64,000 bases of DNA from Rhodococcus jostii RHA1 (GTDB lineage: Bacteria; Actinomycetota; Actinomycetes; Mycobacteriales; Mycobacteriaceae). Below are positions 25,137 through 34,146 of this stretch, one piece after another. A program made the translations under genes and the position numbers. Below the pieces are notes generated by a model. That model did no database searches, was not told the DNA's origin, and saw only the letters and a program-made list of their open reading frames with translations. Numbering within the stretch: the stretch's first letter is position 1; the number at the start of each line of letters is the position of its first letter. Location: positions 5,460,501-5,524,500 of the forward strand of contig NC_008268.1 of NCBI RefSeq assembly GCF_000014565.1. Reading direction: 5' to 3'.

Positions 25137-26630
25137 CAGCGAACCGTACATCGACGGCGAACCCGGGTCGTATCCGAGCAACGCCCGGATACGCTCGAGG
25201 CGCTGGTACATCGATTGCCGGCCGAGATGCAGCGCCGACGCCGAACTGGTGGCGCTGCACCCGTGCCGAAGGTGCACCTCCAGGGTGCGGACCAGGTCGC
25301 TCGAATGGGTTCGATCCCACTCCACCAACGGCGCAATGGTTGTCGCGACCATCCGCTCCCGGACGTCGGGAGGTAACCGGTCGAGCGCGAGTTCGGGGGC
25401 GAGTTCCCGTGTCGTCGTCACCACCCGCCCCGCCAACCACGACCGCCGGGCAGACATCGCGAGGCGCAGTCCCGAGCGGGCGGTGTGCAGCGCGGCGCCG
25501 ACGTCCCCGGGAGCGAAGTCGCACGGATCGCCGACCACCACCGTCACCCCGTCGGTGATGTTGGACGCCAACGATTCCTGAAAGCAGTCGACGGCGGTCC
25601 CCACCGGGTCGACCACGGTCGCGGGGACCGCGATCAGGCCGAACGTGCTCGCGTGCACCTCCGCACGCAGGCACGGCTGCCCGAGCAGTTTGGCGGCCGA
25701 ATCCAGCAACCGGGTCGCGATGCGCGAACCCGGGGAATCGATGGCGACCGCGACCACCCGGTTGCCCGGTGCAGGATGGAACCCCGCCGCGGCGGCTCGC
25801 ACCGTGAGGTCGATCTGCCGAACGTCGCTGCGGTCCAGCAGGTCCGACACCAACGCGGCCGCGGCGCGCTGGGGACGTCCCGCGAGGCTGCCGGAGTAGG
25901 TCAGTGCCAACCCCAGGGACGCCGTCGATCGTTCGAGCAGCGCACGCAACACGGAAGAATTCATCGTGGAACCGGGGCCGGCCGTCAACGTCCCCCACGC
26001 GCCGTCGCGTGAATGGATGGTGGCCGTGACGGTTCCGGCGTCGGCCGCCGCCCAGGCTGCGCGGTCGTCGTCGACGCCGTGCGCCGCGACCAGTGCCCCG
26101 CTGCCGCTGGTGACGATCAGCGGGCAGCCGCTCGTCTCGCTGATGCGCTCGAGCAAGCGGGCCACCCCGTTGCCTGCCATCAACTCCGCTTCCAGCACAC
26201 GGGACAGTTCGTTCTGGGTCCGCAGGGCCGACACCTCGCGGGAGATGATCTCGGTGTTGGCGTTCTGGCAGAGTTCGATGAACGGGACCACCGTCCGGAG
26301 CGCGATGAGCGGTAGGTCCAGGGCGGCCGCCTCTTCGATCATGTCACCAGGAACGACGTCGAACGTCCGGCCCAGCTCGATCGCCACGCCCGCGACATTG
26401 CGTTCCCCGACCTCGCGGAGATAGTGCCTGCGCGTCCCGGGATCCACACCGGACAACCCCAGCCCGGTGGTCAGCAGCAACTCGTCGCCGGACAGCAGCG
26501 GGCTTATCTCGTAGATCTCACTGGAATGCACCCAGCGCACCGCGCGGCCGAGCTGCGACTTCCCGGCCAGAACCTGCGGGTTCGCGCTGACGAACTGGTT
26601 CCGGAGCAACTCGCGCACGGTCAACGACAT
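25101..26630 (-). CDS. PucR family transcriptional regulator
   Basis: A 509-residue regulator. The N-terminal PucR domain (about residues 1-125; VRELLRN, VRWVHSSEI, ELLLTTG, GVAIELG) is followed by a GGDEF-like/CdaR middle and a C-terminal PucR-type helix-turn-helix (about 455-500, GCSATSSASALHLGRQSMYQ and RLERIRALLG). GAGGAGGG precedes the ATG at 26630. PucR proteins control purine and nucleobase catabolism. It faces the permease with a 36-base 3' overlap and is divergent from the deaminase gene, as expected for the local regulator of both. Confidence 0.92.
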   Translation of the reverse strand: MSLTVRELLRNQFVSANPQVLAGKSQLGRAVRWVHSSEIYEISPLLSGDELLLTTGLGLSGVDPGTRRHYLREVGERNVAGVAIELGRTFDVVPGDMIEEAAALDLPLIALRTVVPFIELCQNANTEIISREVSALRTQNELSRVLEAELMAGNGVARLLERISETSGCPLIVTSGSGALVAAHGVDDDRAAWAAADAGTVTATIHSRDGAWGTLTAGPGSTMNSSVLRALLERSTASLGLALTYSGSLAGRPQRAAAALVSDLLDRSDVRQIDLTVRAAAAGFHPAPGNRVVAVAIDSPGSRIATRLLDSAAKLLGQPCLRAEVHASTFGLIAVPATVVDPVGTAVDCFQESLASNITDGVTVVVGDPCDFAPGDVGAALHTARSGLRLAMSARRSWLAGRVVTTTRELAPELALDRLPPDVRERMVATTIAPLVEWDRTHSSDLVRTLEVHLRHGCSATSSASALHLGRQSMYQRLERIRALLGYDPGSPSMYGSLLLALCANRLAT

Positions 26631-26734
26631 CGTCGAACCCTCCTCGGGAGGCGGACAGTCTGTACAGGTTAAGGCCCGTTCGTTACCACAGTGTGTCCGT
26701 TGTGGTCGCGGCGTCCGAGACGGAAGGTAGAGGC

Positions 26735-27214
26735 ATGTCGATCTCTGTGAACTCTGCGCGGATGGCCCTCGACCCCGAGGAACTGCTGACCGTGGCGATC
26801 GCCGAAGCCGAACTCGGCAAACGCGAGGGCGGGATACCCATCGGGGCCGCACTCTTCGCCGGCGACGGATCCCTGCTGGGCAGCGGCCGCAACCGACGGG
26901 TCCAGCACGCCGATCCGTCCGTCCACGGTGAGACGGACGCGTTCCGGGCTGCCGGGCGCCAGCGCGACTACCGCTCGACGATCATGGTGACGACCCTGTC
27001 GCCGTGCTGGTACTGCAGCGGTCTGGTCCGGCAGTTCAACATCGGTGCGATCGTCGTGGGGGAGAGCGTCACGTTCACCGGCGGTCACGAATGGCTCCGT
27101 GAGAACGGCGTGGACGTGACCGTCCTGCGCGATCAGCACTGCATCGACCTCATGACCGAATTCATCGAGAACCAGCCCGAACTCTGGAACGAAGACACTG
27201 GAGTAGCCGAATGA
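26735..27214 (+). CDS. Cytosine deaminase, yeast Fcy1-like (zinc, CDA fold)
   Basis: A 159-residue deaminase. Zinc ligands and acid are His64-Gly-Glu66 (HGE) and Cys91/Cys94 in LSPCWYCSG; these two cysteines fall at the same numbers as in yeast cytosine deaminase. The C-terminal half (VVGESVTF, then a C-terminal stretch of the pattern MTEFIENQPELWNEDTG) also follows the yeast enzyme (VVGENVNF, FIDERP-DWFEDIG), as I recall it. It is thus unlike E. coli CodA. Yeast-type enzymes convert cytosine to uracil and also 5-methylcytosine to thymine. GGAAGGTAGAGG precedes the ATG; the stop overlaps the dioxygenase start (ATGA). Confidence 0.85.
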   Translation: MSISVNSARMALDPEELLTVAIAEAELGKREGGIPIGAALFAGDGSLLGSGRNRRVQHADPSVHGETDAFRAAGRQRDYRSTIMVTTLSPCWYCSGLVRQFNIGAIVVGESVTFTGGHEWLRENGVDVTVLRDQHCIDLMTEFIENQPELWNEDTGVAE

Positions 27215-28167
27215 CCGCGATCGCCACCGTCGACATCGCCCTCTGGCGGGCGGGCGGGCCCTCCGCTGCGGCCGTCGCCAGGGACGTCGACGAGGGACTG
27301 CAGCGCGCCGGGTTCCTCCTCGTCCGCGGCCACGGAGTCACCCGCGAACTGGCCGCGGACGTACGGGCCGCGGCGCGCCGGTTCTTCGCACTCCCGGAAG
27401 AGGTGAAGGCGCGGTACTCGGCGATCGTGGGCGAGCGCGGCTGGATCGGGCCCGGGATGGAGGCCAACGGCTATGCCGAGGGCACCGAGACGCCTCCGGA
27501 CCTCAAGGAGACGTTCGCCATCGGGGCCGAGACGCGTACCGGGGATCCCGTCGTCGACGACGTGTGGTTCAAGCCCAACGTGTGGCCCACCGAAGTGGCG
27601 GACCTGCGCGCCCTCCTCACCACCTACACCGAGGCGATGCGCCGGCTCTCCGACGACCTCCTCGCCCTGTTCTCGGCGGCACTCGCACTGCCCGCCAACC
27701 CCTTCGACGGACTCGCGGACCGCCCGACGTGGACGTGCAACATCAACCACTACCCGCCGATGTCCTCGGTGGGGGAGCCGGAGCCGGGCCAGTTCCGTAT
27801 CGGGCCGCACACCGATTTCGGCACCGTCACCGTCCTGGACCGGGAACCCGGCGCAGGCGGACTCCAGGTGTACACCGACGAAGGCGGCTGGGCGGACGCG
27901 CCCTACGACGCCGACGCTCTCACCGTCAACATCGGCGACCTCCTCGAGTACTGGAGCGGCAAGCGCTGGCCGTCGGGCCGACACCGCGTGCTGCCGCCGC
28001 AGGCCGACGCCCCCGAAGAAGACCTGGTGTCGCTCATCTACTTCTACGAACTCAACCACGACGCGCAGGTGACACCTCTCGAGCCGCCGATCGGAACCGT
28101 CGCCGGGCTCGGGCCCGTCACGTCGGCGGACTTCATCAAGACCCGCCTCGACGCGATCACCTTGTAG
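27211..28167 (+). CDS. 2-oxoglutarate/Fe(II) dioxygenase family protein (IPNS-like)
   Basis: A 318-residue protein of the isopenicillin N synthase-like superfamily. The N-terminal DIOX_N part (GFLLVRGHGV, FFALPEEVKARY) is followed by the double-stranded beta-helix with iron ligands His200 and Asp202 (PHTDFG) and His258 (GRHRVLP). At the usual RxS site that holds 2-oxoglutarate, the sequence reads LVS (Leu272), so cosubstrate binding may be altered. It is translationally coupled to the cytosine deaminase. Fungal thymine-7-hydroxylase belongs to the same superfamily, so oxidation of a pyrimidine base is a reasonable guess, not a demonstrated function. It overlaps the ABC-F gene by 11 bases. Confidence 0.85.
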   Translation: MTAIATVDIALWRAGGPSAAAVARDVDEGLQRAGFLLVRGHGVTRELAADVRAAARRFFALPEEVKARYSAIVGERGWIGPGMEANGYAEGTETPPDLKETFAIGAETRTGDPVVDDVWFKPNVWPTEVADLRALLTTYTEAMRRLSDDLLALFSAALALPANPFDGLADRPTWTCNINHYPPMSSVGEPEPGQFRIGPHTDFGTVTVLDREPGAGGLQVYTDEGGWADAPYDADALTVNIGDLLEYWSGKRWPSGRHRVLPPQADAPEEDLVSLIYFYELNHDAQVTPLEPPIGTVAGLGPVTSADFIKTRLDAITL

Positions 28168-29758
28168 GCGCCGCACGGGTCCGAAGGGCCTCGTCGGTCA
28201 GTTCCAGCCACCGGGTGACGCCGATGTCGTGGAGGAACTGCCGGTCGTGGCTGACCACGATCAACGCGCCGCGGTAGCTGCGGAGCGCCTGCGTGAGGTG
28301 GGCGAGGCTCGGCAGGTCGAGGTTGTTCGTCGGCTCGTCCATCAGCAGCAGGCGCGGGGCGGGTTCGGCCAGCAGGATGGTCGCGAGCGCGGCCCGCAAC
28401 CGTTCGCCACCCGACAATGCCGATGCGAGCACGTCGGAATCATTGCCCCGGAACAGGAACCGGGCCAGCTGGGCACGGATCTGTTCCTGCGACGCGTGAG
28501 GCGCCGCCGCGGCCACGTTCTCGGCGACCGTGAGCGATTCGTCGAACACGTCGAGTCGCTGCGGCAGCGCCTTGAACGGAACCCGCGGTCCCGCGGCCAC
28601 GACGGCGTCGAGGAGGGTCGTCTTGCCGACACCGTTGCGTCCGACGAGGGCGATCCGCTCGGGGCCCACGACGTCCAGCGACACCTCCTGTCCGCTGAGC
28701 AGGCTCACGTCCCGGACGGAGACCACCTCCTGGCCCGAGTGCACCTGCGTGGCCGGGAGGTCGATGCGCACCTCCCTGTCGTCCCGTAGGGCACTCTCCG
28801 CTTCCGTCAACGACTCCCGCGATTCGTCGACCTTCGCGATGTGGTTGTTCCGCAGCTTTCCCGCGGATTCCTGCGCCTGACGCTTCCGCAGCCCCATCAC
28901 GATCTTCGGTTCGCGCTTGTTCTCGAACATCTTCTGCCCGTACCGCTTACGACGGTCGATCTTGATGCGGGCCTCGACGAGTTCCCGCTTCTGCTTCTGC
29001 ACATCGCTGCGGGCATCGCGCACCGCCGACCGCGCGGCCTCCTGCTCCGCCTCGACGATCTCCTGGTAGGCGCTGAAGTTCCCGCCGAACACGCGGATCT
29101 CACCACCACGCAGCTCCGCGACGGAATTCATGAGATCGAGCAGGTCGCGGTCGTGGCTGACCACCAGCAGGGTGCCCGGAAACTGTTGCACCACCTCGTA
29201 GAGCTTGCTGCGGGACGCGCTGTCGAGGTTGTTGGTGGGCTCGTCGAGGAGCAGCACCTCCGGTTCCTTCAACAGTTGCGCGGTGAGGCCGAGCAACACC
29301 GTCTCACCGCCGGACAGGGTGCCGACGGTGCGATCGAGGTCGGACGTGCTGCCGAGCACGCGTTCGAGACCGAGCCGGTGCAGGGTCGAGACCGCCCGCT
29401 CCTCGATGTCCCAACGGCCGGTCGCGGCATCGAAATCGTCGGGTGTGCCGTCGCCGGACTCGATGCGGTGCAACGCCGCCCGGAGGTCGGCGATGCCCAG
29501 GATCCGGTCGACCTTCAGCGTGGGATCGAGCGTGATGTCCTGCGGCAGGTACGCCACCTCGCCCCGCGCCGTCACCGACCCGCGGTCGGGGTGCAGGCGC
29601 CCGGCGATCAGCCGGAGCAGTGTGGATTTACCGGAACCGTTGAGACCGACCACCCCGGTGCGTCCGGGGCCGAAGACGGCGTCGAGGCCGTCGAAGACCG
29701 GCTCGCCGTCGGGCCAGGTGAACGTGAGGTCGGACAGGGACAGATATGACTGGGCCAT
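28157..29758 (-). CDS. ABC-F family ATP-binding protein
   Basis: A 533-residue soluble protein with two ABC ATPase domains and no membrane helix. Domain 1 has Walker A GLNGSGKST, signature LSGGE and Walker B LLLDEPTNNLD; domain 2 has GRNGVGKTT, LSGGERLR and LLMDEPTNNLD. A basic alpha-helical linker (about residues 235-310, rich in Lys/Arg) is the P-site tRNA interaction motif region typical of ABC-F proteins. These bind the ribosome, either easing translation or protecting against antibiotics. CGGGAG precedes the ATG. It lies alone; whether it is a housekeeping or a resistance type cannot be decided here. Confidence 0.92.
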   Translation of the reverse strand: MAQSYLSLSDLTFTWPDGEPVFDGLDAVFGPGRTGVVGLNGSGKSTLLRLIAGRLHPDRGSVTARGEVAYLPQDITLDPTLKVDRILGIADLRAALHRIESGDGTPDDFDAATGRWDIEERAVSTLHRLGLERVLGSTSDLDRTVGTLSGGETVLLGLTAQLLKEPEVLLLDEPTNNLDSASRSKLYEVVQQFPGTLLVVSHDRDLLDLMNSVAELRGGEIRVFGGNFSAYQEIVEAEQEAARSAVRDARSDVQKQKRELVEARIKIDRRKRYGQKMFENKREPKIVMGLRKRQAQESAGKLRNNHIAKVDESRESLTEAESALRDDREVRIDLPATQVHSGQEVVSVRDVSLLSGQEVSLDVVGPERIALVGRNGVGKTTLLDAVVAAGPRVPFKALPQRLDVFDESLTVAENVAAAAPHASQEQIRAQLARFLFRGNDSDVLASALSGGERLRAALATILLAEPAPRLLLMDEPTNNLDLPSLAHLTQALRSYRGALIVVSHDRQFLHDIGVTRWLELTDEALRTRAAPTR

Positions 29759-29798
29759 GGGGTACTCCCGAGGTGTGTGCGGATGAAGACTCGCGTGA

Positions 29799-29867
29799 CT
29801 ACCTCGTCAGGAGCAATGGACCGTTCCTCTCTGTCTGACGCGCCCGGTGCACATCGGTGACGTTCAC
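29799..29867 (-). other. Possible short leader ORF before the ABC-F gene
   Basis: A 22-codon frame starting with GTG (MNVTDVH...GPLLLTR) ends 40 bases before the ABC-F start. Resistance-type ABC-F genes are often controlled by such leader peptides through ribosome stalling. It lacks a clear ribosome site, so it may be chance. Confidence 0.2.
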
Positions 29868-29899
29868 GATAGGACGCCGCCGATGCCCGCGCAATCGAA

Positions 29900-30466
29900 T
29901 TAGATCTGGGGCCCGTCGGCCCTGAGTTCGTCCACCTTCGCCATGGCTTCGCGGAGCTCGGCGAGCCACTGTTCGCTGTGCTGGCCGGCTAGGCGCACCG
30001 TCCACATCAGCGCGTCCGACCGCGACCGCGCCACGCCGGCGTCGACGAGCGTGTCGAGAACCTTGCGTTCGGGCTGGCGGAGCCGGGTCATCACCGGCAC
30101 GGCGAGGTGAGTGAACAGCGTCTTGTGGCCGTCGAGGCTGACGCCCCACGCGACCTTGCGCCCGTAACGCCTCTCGGCCTCGTCGGCGATGCGCATCCGA
30201 TCGCCCCGGGTCGTTTCGCGGAACCGGGAGATGCGTCCGTCGATCGCGGCCTCCGAACCGGAGTCGGCGGACTCGACGGGCGGCAATTCGCCGACCACGA
30301 CGATCTCCTCGCGGTCGACCTCTACGGTCGCGGGGCCGGTGAACCAGTCGTCGGGAAGACGGCCGGTGAACCATTCGGCCGCGTCGCTCGCATCGGGGAC
30401 ATCCGCCTGCTGCCATCCACCGGGCCGGCCGAAGCGGCGGGGGCCCGGACCTTGTGTGTTCCTCAT
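29900..30466 (-). CDS. Conserved actinobacterial hypothetical protein
   Basis: A 188-residue soluble protein. The N-terminal 20 residues are Gly/Pro/Arg-rich; the middle has WFTGRLPDDWFTGPATVEVDREEI, a small beta-rich part, and the C-terminal ~55 residues (VLDTLVDAGVARSRSDALMW, then a helical end) look like a ribbon-helix-helix or similar helical module. AGGAGG precedes the ATG at ideal spacing. I do not recognise a named family. The gene is divergent from the penicillin-binding protein, 95 bases away. Confidence 0.75.
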   Translation of the reverse strand: MRNTQGPGPRRFGRPGGWQQADVPDASDAAEWFTGRLPDDWFTGPATVEVDREEIVVVGELPPVESADSGSEAAIDGRISRFRETTRGDRMRIADEAERRYGRKVAWGVSLDGHKTLFTHLAVPVMTRLRQPERKVLDTLVDAGVARSRSDALMWTVRLAGQHSEQWLAELREAMAKVDELRADGPQI

Positions 30467-30561
30467 GGCGTCCTCCTGGGGACCCTGGTGCCGCGATCAC
30501 TGTGATGCAGCACTGATTACATAATTACACCGATTATTCGAAGCGCGCCACCACGTCAGGC

Positions 30562-32370
30562 ATGATCGAGTTCGTGCGCACCTCAACCGTTCGTCACAGC
30601 CCCATCCGTCCCACCCCCACCCGGAAGGCAGCGGCCGGAATCGCCGTCCTCGCGTCCGTGCTCTCCGCCTGCGGACTCTTCGGGCCGGACCAGCCCGACA
30701 CCGTCTCGCAGCAGTTCGCCGACGCCCTCAACAGCGACGACGTGCAGGCCGCCGCCGAACTCACCACCGATCCGGCCGCCGCAACCGCCGCGATCACGGC
30801 GATGTACGACGGGCTCGGAAACAAGGACGGAACGTTCACCCGCACCGACGTGCAGGAGTCGGGTGACAACGGCGGCACGTTCACGATGGACGTGTCGTGG
30901 CCGTTCGCCCCGGGGCAGGAGTGGAAGTACAGCACCACCGGCAACGCCACCAAGGAAGGCGACGACTGGAAGATCGTCTGGGACCCGGCCGTCCTCGCAC
31001 CCGGCCTCACCGACGACACCACCGTCCGGTACACCACCACGACCGGGGCGCCGCCGAAAGTCCTCGCCGCGGGTGGGGCGCCGATCCTCGAGCAACAAGT
31101 CGTGACGCTCGTCAACCTCGAACCAGGTGCGGACACCGCGGCGGTGGCCGCGTTGCTCTCGCCCATCGCCCCGACGATCACCGCCGCCTCGCTCCAGCAG
31201 GATCTGGCCGGTGCCCAAGGTCAGCCGGTCACGGCCATCTCGCTGCGCGCCGAGGACCTGGCGCCCATCGAACCGCAGTTGCGGCAACTCGCCGGAGTGA
31301 CACTGGCCCCGCAGACCAGACTGCTCAGCACCGACAAGGCGCTGGCCTCACCCACCCTGGCGGGCCTCGGCGACCTGTGGCAGGAGGGACAGGACGCCTC
31401 CGCCGGCTGGGCGGTGCAGCTGGTCGGCCAGGACGGCGCGGCGAAGAGCATCGCCGGCGAGCAGGGACCCGACGCCCCCGACATCGCGACGACCCTCGAC
31501 CTCCCGATGCAGATGGCTGCCGAGCGGGCGCTCGCCGACGTGCCGCAGCAGGCCGCGATCGTCGCCCTGCGACCCTCCACCGGGGAGGTGCTGGCGGTCG
31601 CGCAGAACGCGCCGGCCGACGCACTCGGGCCGATCGCGCTGACCGGCCTCTACCCGCCGGGATCCACTTTCAAGACGGTGACGACGTCCGCGGCACTGCA
31701 GGCCGGTGCCGCCACGCCGGACACCGTCCTGCCCTGCCCCGGCACCGAGAACATCGAAGGCAGGCAGATCCCCAACGACGACGAATTCGACCTGGGCGCG
31801 GTCCCGCTGCACACCGCCTTCGCGCGGTCGTGCAACACCACCATGGGACGGCTGGCGGTCGGCTTGCCGCCCGACGCCCTGCAGCAGGCCGCGCTGCAGT
31901 TCGGGCTCGGCGTCGACTACGTGACGCCCGGGCTGACGACCGTGACCGGCAACGTGCCCGTCGCCGACAGTCCGGCGGCCCGCGTCGAGTCCGGGATCGG
32001 GCAGGGGCAGGTGACCGCGACGCCGTTCGGGATGGCCATGGTGGCCGCCTCCATCGCGAACGGTTCGACGCCGTCGCCTATGATCGTGCAAGGCCAACCG
32101 GGTACAGCCGACAAGACGGCGCCCACCGTGCCTGCGAACGTCACCTCCGACCTCCGGACGATGATGCGTGAAACTGTGACGGGCGGTACCGCTACTGCGC
32201 TGCAGGACATTCCGGGACTGCTCGGCAAAACGGGGACGGCCGAGTCGGGAAATGGACCCGCGCACGGCTGGTTCGTCGGAATCAAGGACGACCTAGCATT
32301 TGCCGTATTTATAGCAACAGGTGACAGTTCGGCCCCTGCTGTGCAGGCTGCGGGGCGTTTTCTTCGATAA
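30562..32370 (+). CDS. Penicillin-binding lipoprotein (MecA-N/NTF2-like plus transpeptidase), Rv2864c type
   Basis: A 602-residue class B penicillin-binding protein. A basic N-terminus and hydrophobic stretch end in the lipobox LSAC (Cys near residue 37), giving a membrane lipoprotein. An NTF2-like MecA-N domain (about 45-155) precedes the PBP dimer region and a transpeptidase domain with all three motifs: Ser368-T-F-Lys371, Ser423-C-Asn425, and Lys556-T-G. It should cross-link peptidoglycan outside the membrane. It resembles the mycobacterial penicillin-binding lipoprotein Rv2864c. A degenerate paralogue follows 96 bases downstream. Confidence 0.92.
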   Translation: MIEFVRTSTVRHSPIRPTPTRKAAAGIAVLASVLSACGLFGPDQPDTVSQQFADALNSDDVQAAAELTTDPAAATAAITAMYDGLGNKDGTFTRTDVQESGDNGGTFTMDVSWPFAPGQEWKYSTTGNATKEGDDWKIVWDPAVLAPGLTDDTTVRYTTTTGAPPKVLAAGGAPILEQQVVTLVNLEPGADTAAVAALLSPIAPTITAASLQQDLAGAQGQPVTAISLRAEDLAPIEPQLRQLAGVTLAPQTRLLSTDKALASPTLAGLGDLWQEGQDASAGWAVQLVGQDGAAKSIAGEQGPDAPDIATTLDLPMQMAAERALADVPQQAAIVALRPSTGEVLAVAQNAPADALGPIALTGLYPPGSTFKTVTTSAALQAGAATPDTVLPCPGTENIEGRQIPNDDEFDLGAVPLHTAFARSCNTTMGRLAVGLPPDALQQAALQFGLGVDYVTPGLTTVTGNVPVADSPAARVESGIGQGQVTATPFGMAMVAASIANGSTPSPMIVQGQPGTADKTAPTVPANVTSDLRTMMRETVTGGTATALQDIPGLLGKTGTAESGNGPAHGWFVGIKDDLAFAVFIATGDSSAPAVQAAGRFLR

Positions 32371-32466
32371 ACCCGTTCGCGCGTTGCTGTTCGGGGATAA
32401 GTTGTGGCTCAACCGTAACTCCTTCGTAGGCAAATGGTGCTTGTTACGCATGTGACTGAAAGCAAG

Positions 32467-34146
32467 ATGGTGGACATGGGGAATGGACGATCGCTTGGCC
32501 GCCGCAACAGATACGTGATCGCCCTGACGTCGGCTGTCGTTCTGGCGGTGATTCTGGCGTCGTGTGTGCTCTCGAAAGAGGAGGCGACCGCTGAGTCGGT
32601 CGTCGACGACTTCGTCAATGCGCTGAACGAGGGCGACGCCGCCGCTGCTGCAGCGCAGACCTCTTATCCCAACGCCGCGGAGACGGCGATTCAGCAGATG
32701 TTCGACGGGCTCAAACCCGAGGACGCCAAGTTCGACCTGACCCAGTTCATGGATCTCGGCTCGGACTCCGGCTTCTTCACTGTCGGTGCCGCTTGGCATT
32801 TCGGTGAGGGCAAAGATTGGACCTACCAGGTTCAGGGTGGTGTGCGGAACCTGTCCGTCGGCTGGCGCATCTCCTGGGATCCGTCGATCCTCGCGCCCGA
32901 TCTGGGCAACGGGCGTATCGTCCGCTACGACCGGACGGACGCCGCTCCGCCGCGGGTCTTCGACGCGTTCGGTGCGTTGCTCATGAACGAGCAGACCATC
33001 AACTCTGTCACCCTCGATCCCGCCACGATGCCCGATCCCGTCGCGACCACCCGGCGTCTCGCGGAGGTCCTCGAGCCGGTGGCACCCCTCGTGACGTCCG
33101 ACACGATGATGGCGGAGATGGCCGAGAAGCCCGGCCAGCAGGTCACCGCCGTGTTGCTGCGCGACCAGGATTGGGAGTACCTCGAGCAGGATCTCGCGAT
33201 CCCCGGCGTCATCACCATCAAGACGCCGAAACTCATCACGGCGGATCGGCGCATCACGACGCCGCTGCTGGATCCGCTGCGCAAGGTGTGGCAGGCCAAC
33301 CGGGACGCCACGGCCGGCTGGGCCGTCCATCTCGTGGACCCCGACGGCACGCTCATCCCGCAGGCAGGGTTCCAGGGCCCGCCCGGACCGGACATCGTCG
33401 CGACCATGGACTCCCGCCTGCAGCTGGCAGCCGAGGAAGCCGTGGTCAGTGTCGGCACCCCCGCGACGATCGTCGCGATCCAGCCGTCCTCCGGCGCGGT
33501 GCTGGCCGCCGCGCAGAACAATCAGGCGATGGAGCAGGGGCCGATCGCGTTCCAGGGCCTGTATCCCGCCGGGTCGAACCTCGACCTGGTGAAGAAGGCC
33601 GCCGGACTGCAGAAGGGCGTCGACCCGTCGTCGCTGTCGATCGAGGACATCGAGAAGGCAGGCAATCAGCTCGGGCTCGGCATGAACTACAAGATCCCGG
33701 GCCTCGACCATCAGACCGCCGTCTTCACCGCCGACCAGTCGGGCATGAACCAGGTGATGAACCGTAAGGACAGCGACCTGCCCGCCGTGACGCCGTTCGG
33801 GATGGCCATGCTGGCTGCATCGATCGCGCGGGGCAGCGCGCCCGCCCCGATGATCGTCCAGGGACAGCCGGGCACCACCGATGTGGCCGCTCAGCCGCTT
33901 CCGGCGAACGTCAACGATCAACTCCGCGGCATGATGCGTGACAACGTGGTGCGGGGCGGGGCGTCGTTCCTCAACGGCTACCCGGACCTCATGGGCATGA
34001 ACGGTGCGAGCGGCGACGACCGCTGGTTCTACGGCTCACGCGGCGACCTGGCCTTCGCGGTCTTCGTCGCCGACGCCGACGGTGGCGACCGCGCGGTGAA
34101 GATGACCGACATGCTCTTCCGTGAGATGGCGAAGCCGGCGAACTGA
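32467..34146 (+). CDS. Degenerate penicillin-binding lipoprotein paralogue (probably no transpeptidase activity)
   Basis: About 559 residues, similar over its length to the preceding PBP: lipobox ILASC, NTF2-like domain, dimer region and a shortened transpeptidase domain. The SxxK motif reads Ser370-N-L-Asp373, the ~40-residue segment with SxN is deleted, and KTG is replaced by Met511-Asn-Gly. The catalytic acylation machinery is therefore gone, although the frame is intact and the fold edges (TPFGMAMLAASIA, PMIVQGQPGT) are conserved. It may be a structural partner or regulator of the active PBP. Starts at 32434, 32467 and 32476 are possible; GAAAG favours 32467. Confidence 0.85.
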   Translation: MVDMGNGRSLGRRNRYVIALTSAVVLAVILASCVLSKEEATAESVVDDFVNALNEGDAAAAAAQTSYPNAAETAIQQMFDGLKPEDAKFDLTQFMDLGSDSGFFTVGAAWHFGEGKDWTYQVQGGVRNLSVGWRISWDPSILAPDLGNGRIVRYDRTDAAPPRVFDAFGALLMNEQTINSVTLDPATMPDPVATTRRLAEVLEPVAPLVTSDTMMAEMAEKPGQQVTAVLLRDQDWEYLEQDLAIPGVITIKTPKLITADRRITTPLLDPLRKVWQANRDATAGWAVHLVDPDGTLIPQAGFQGPPGPDIVATMDSRLQLAAEEAVVSVGTPATIVAIQPSSGAVLAAAQNNQAMEQGPIAFQGLYPAGSNLDLVKKAAGLQKGVDPSSLSIEDIEKAGNQLGLGMNYKIPGLDHQTAVFTADQSGMNQVMNRKDSDLPAVTPFGMAMLAASIARGSAPAPMIVQGQPGTTDVAAQPLPANVNDQLRGMMRDNVVRGGASFLNGYPDLMGMNGASGDDRWFYGSRGDLAFAVFVADADGGDRAVKMTDMLFREMAKPAN

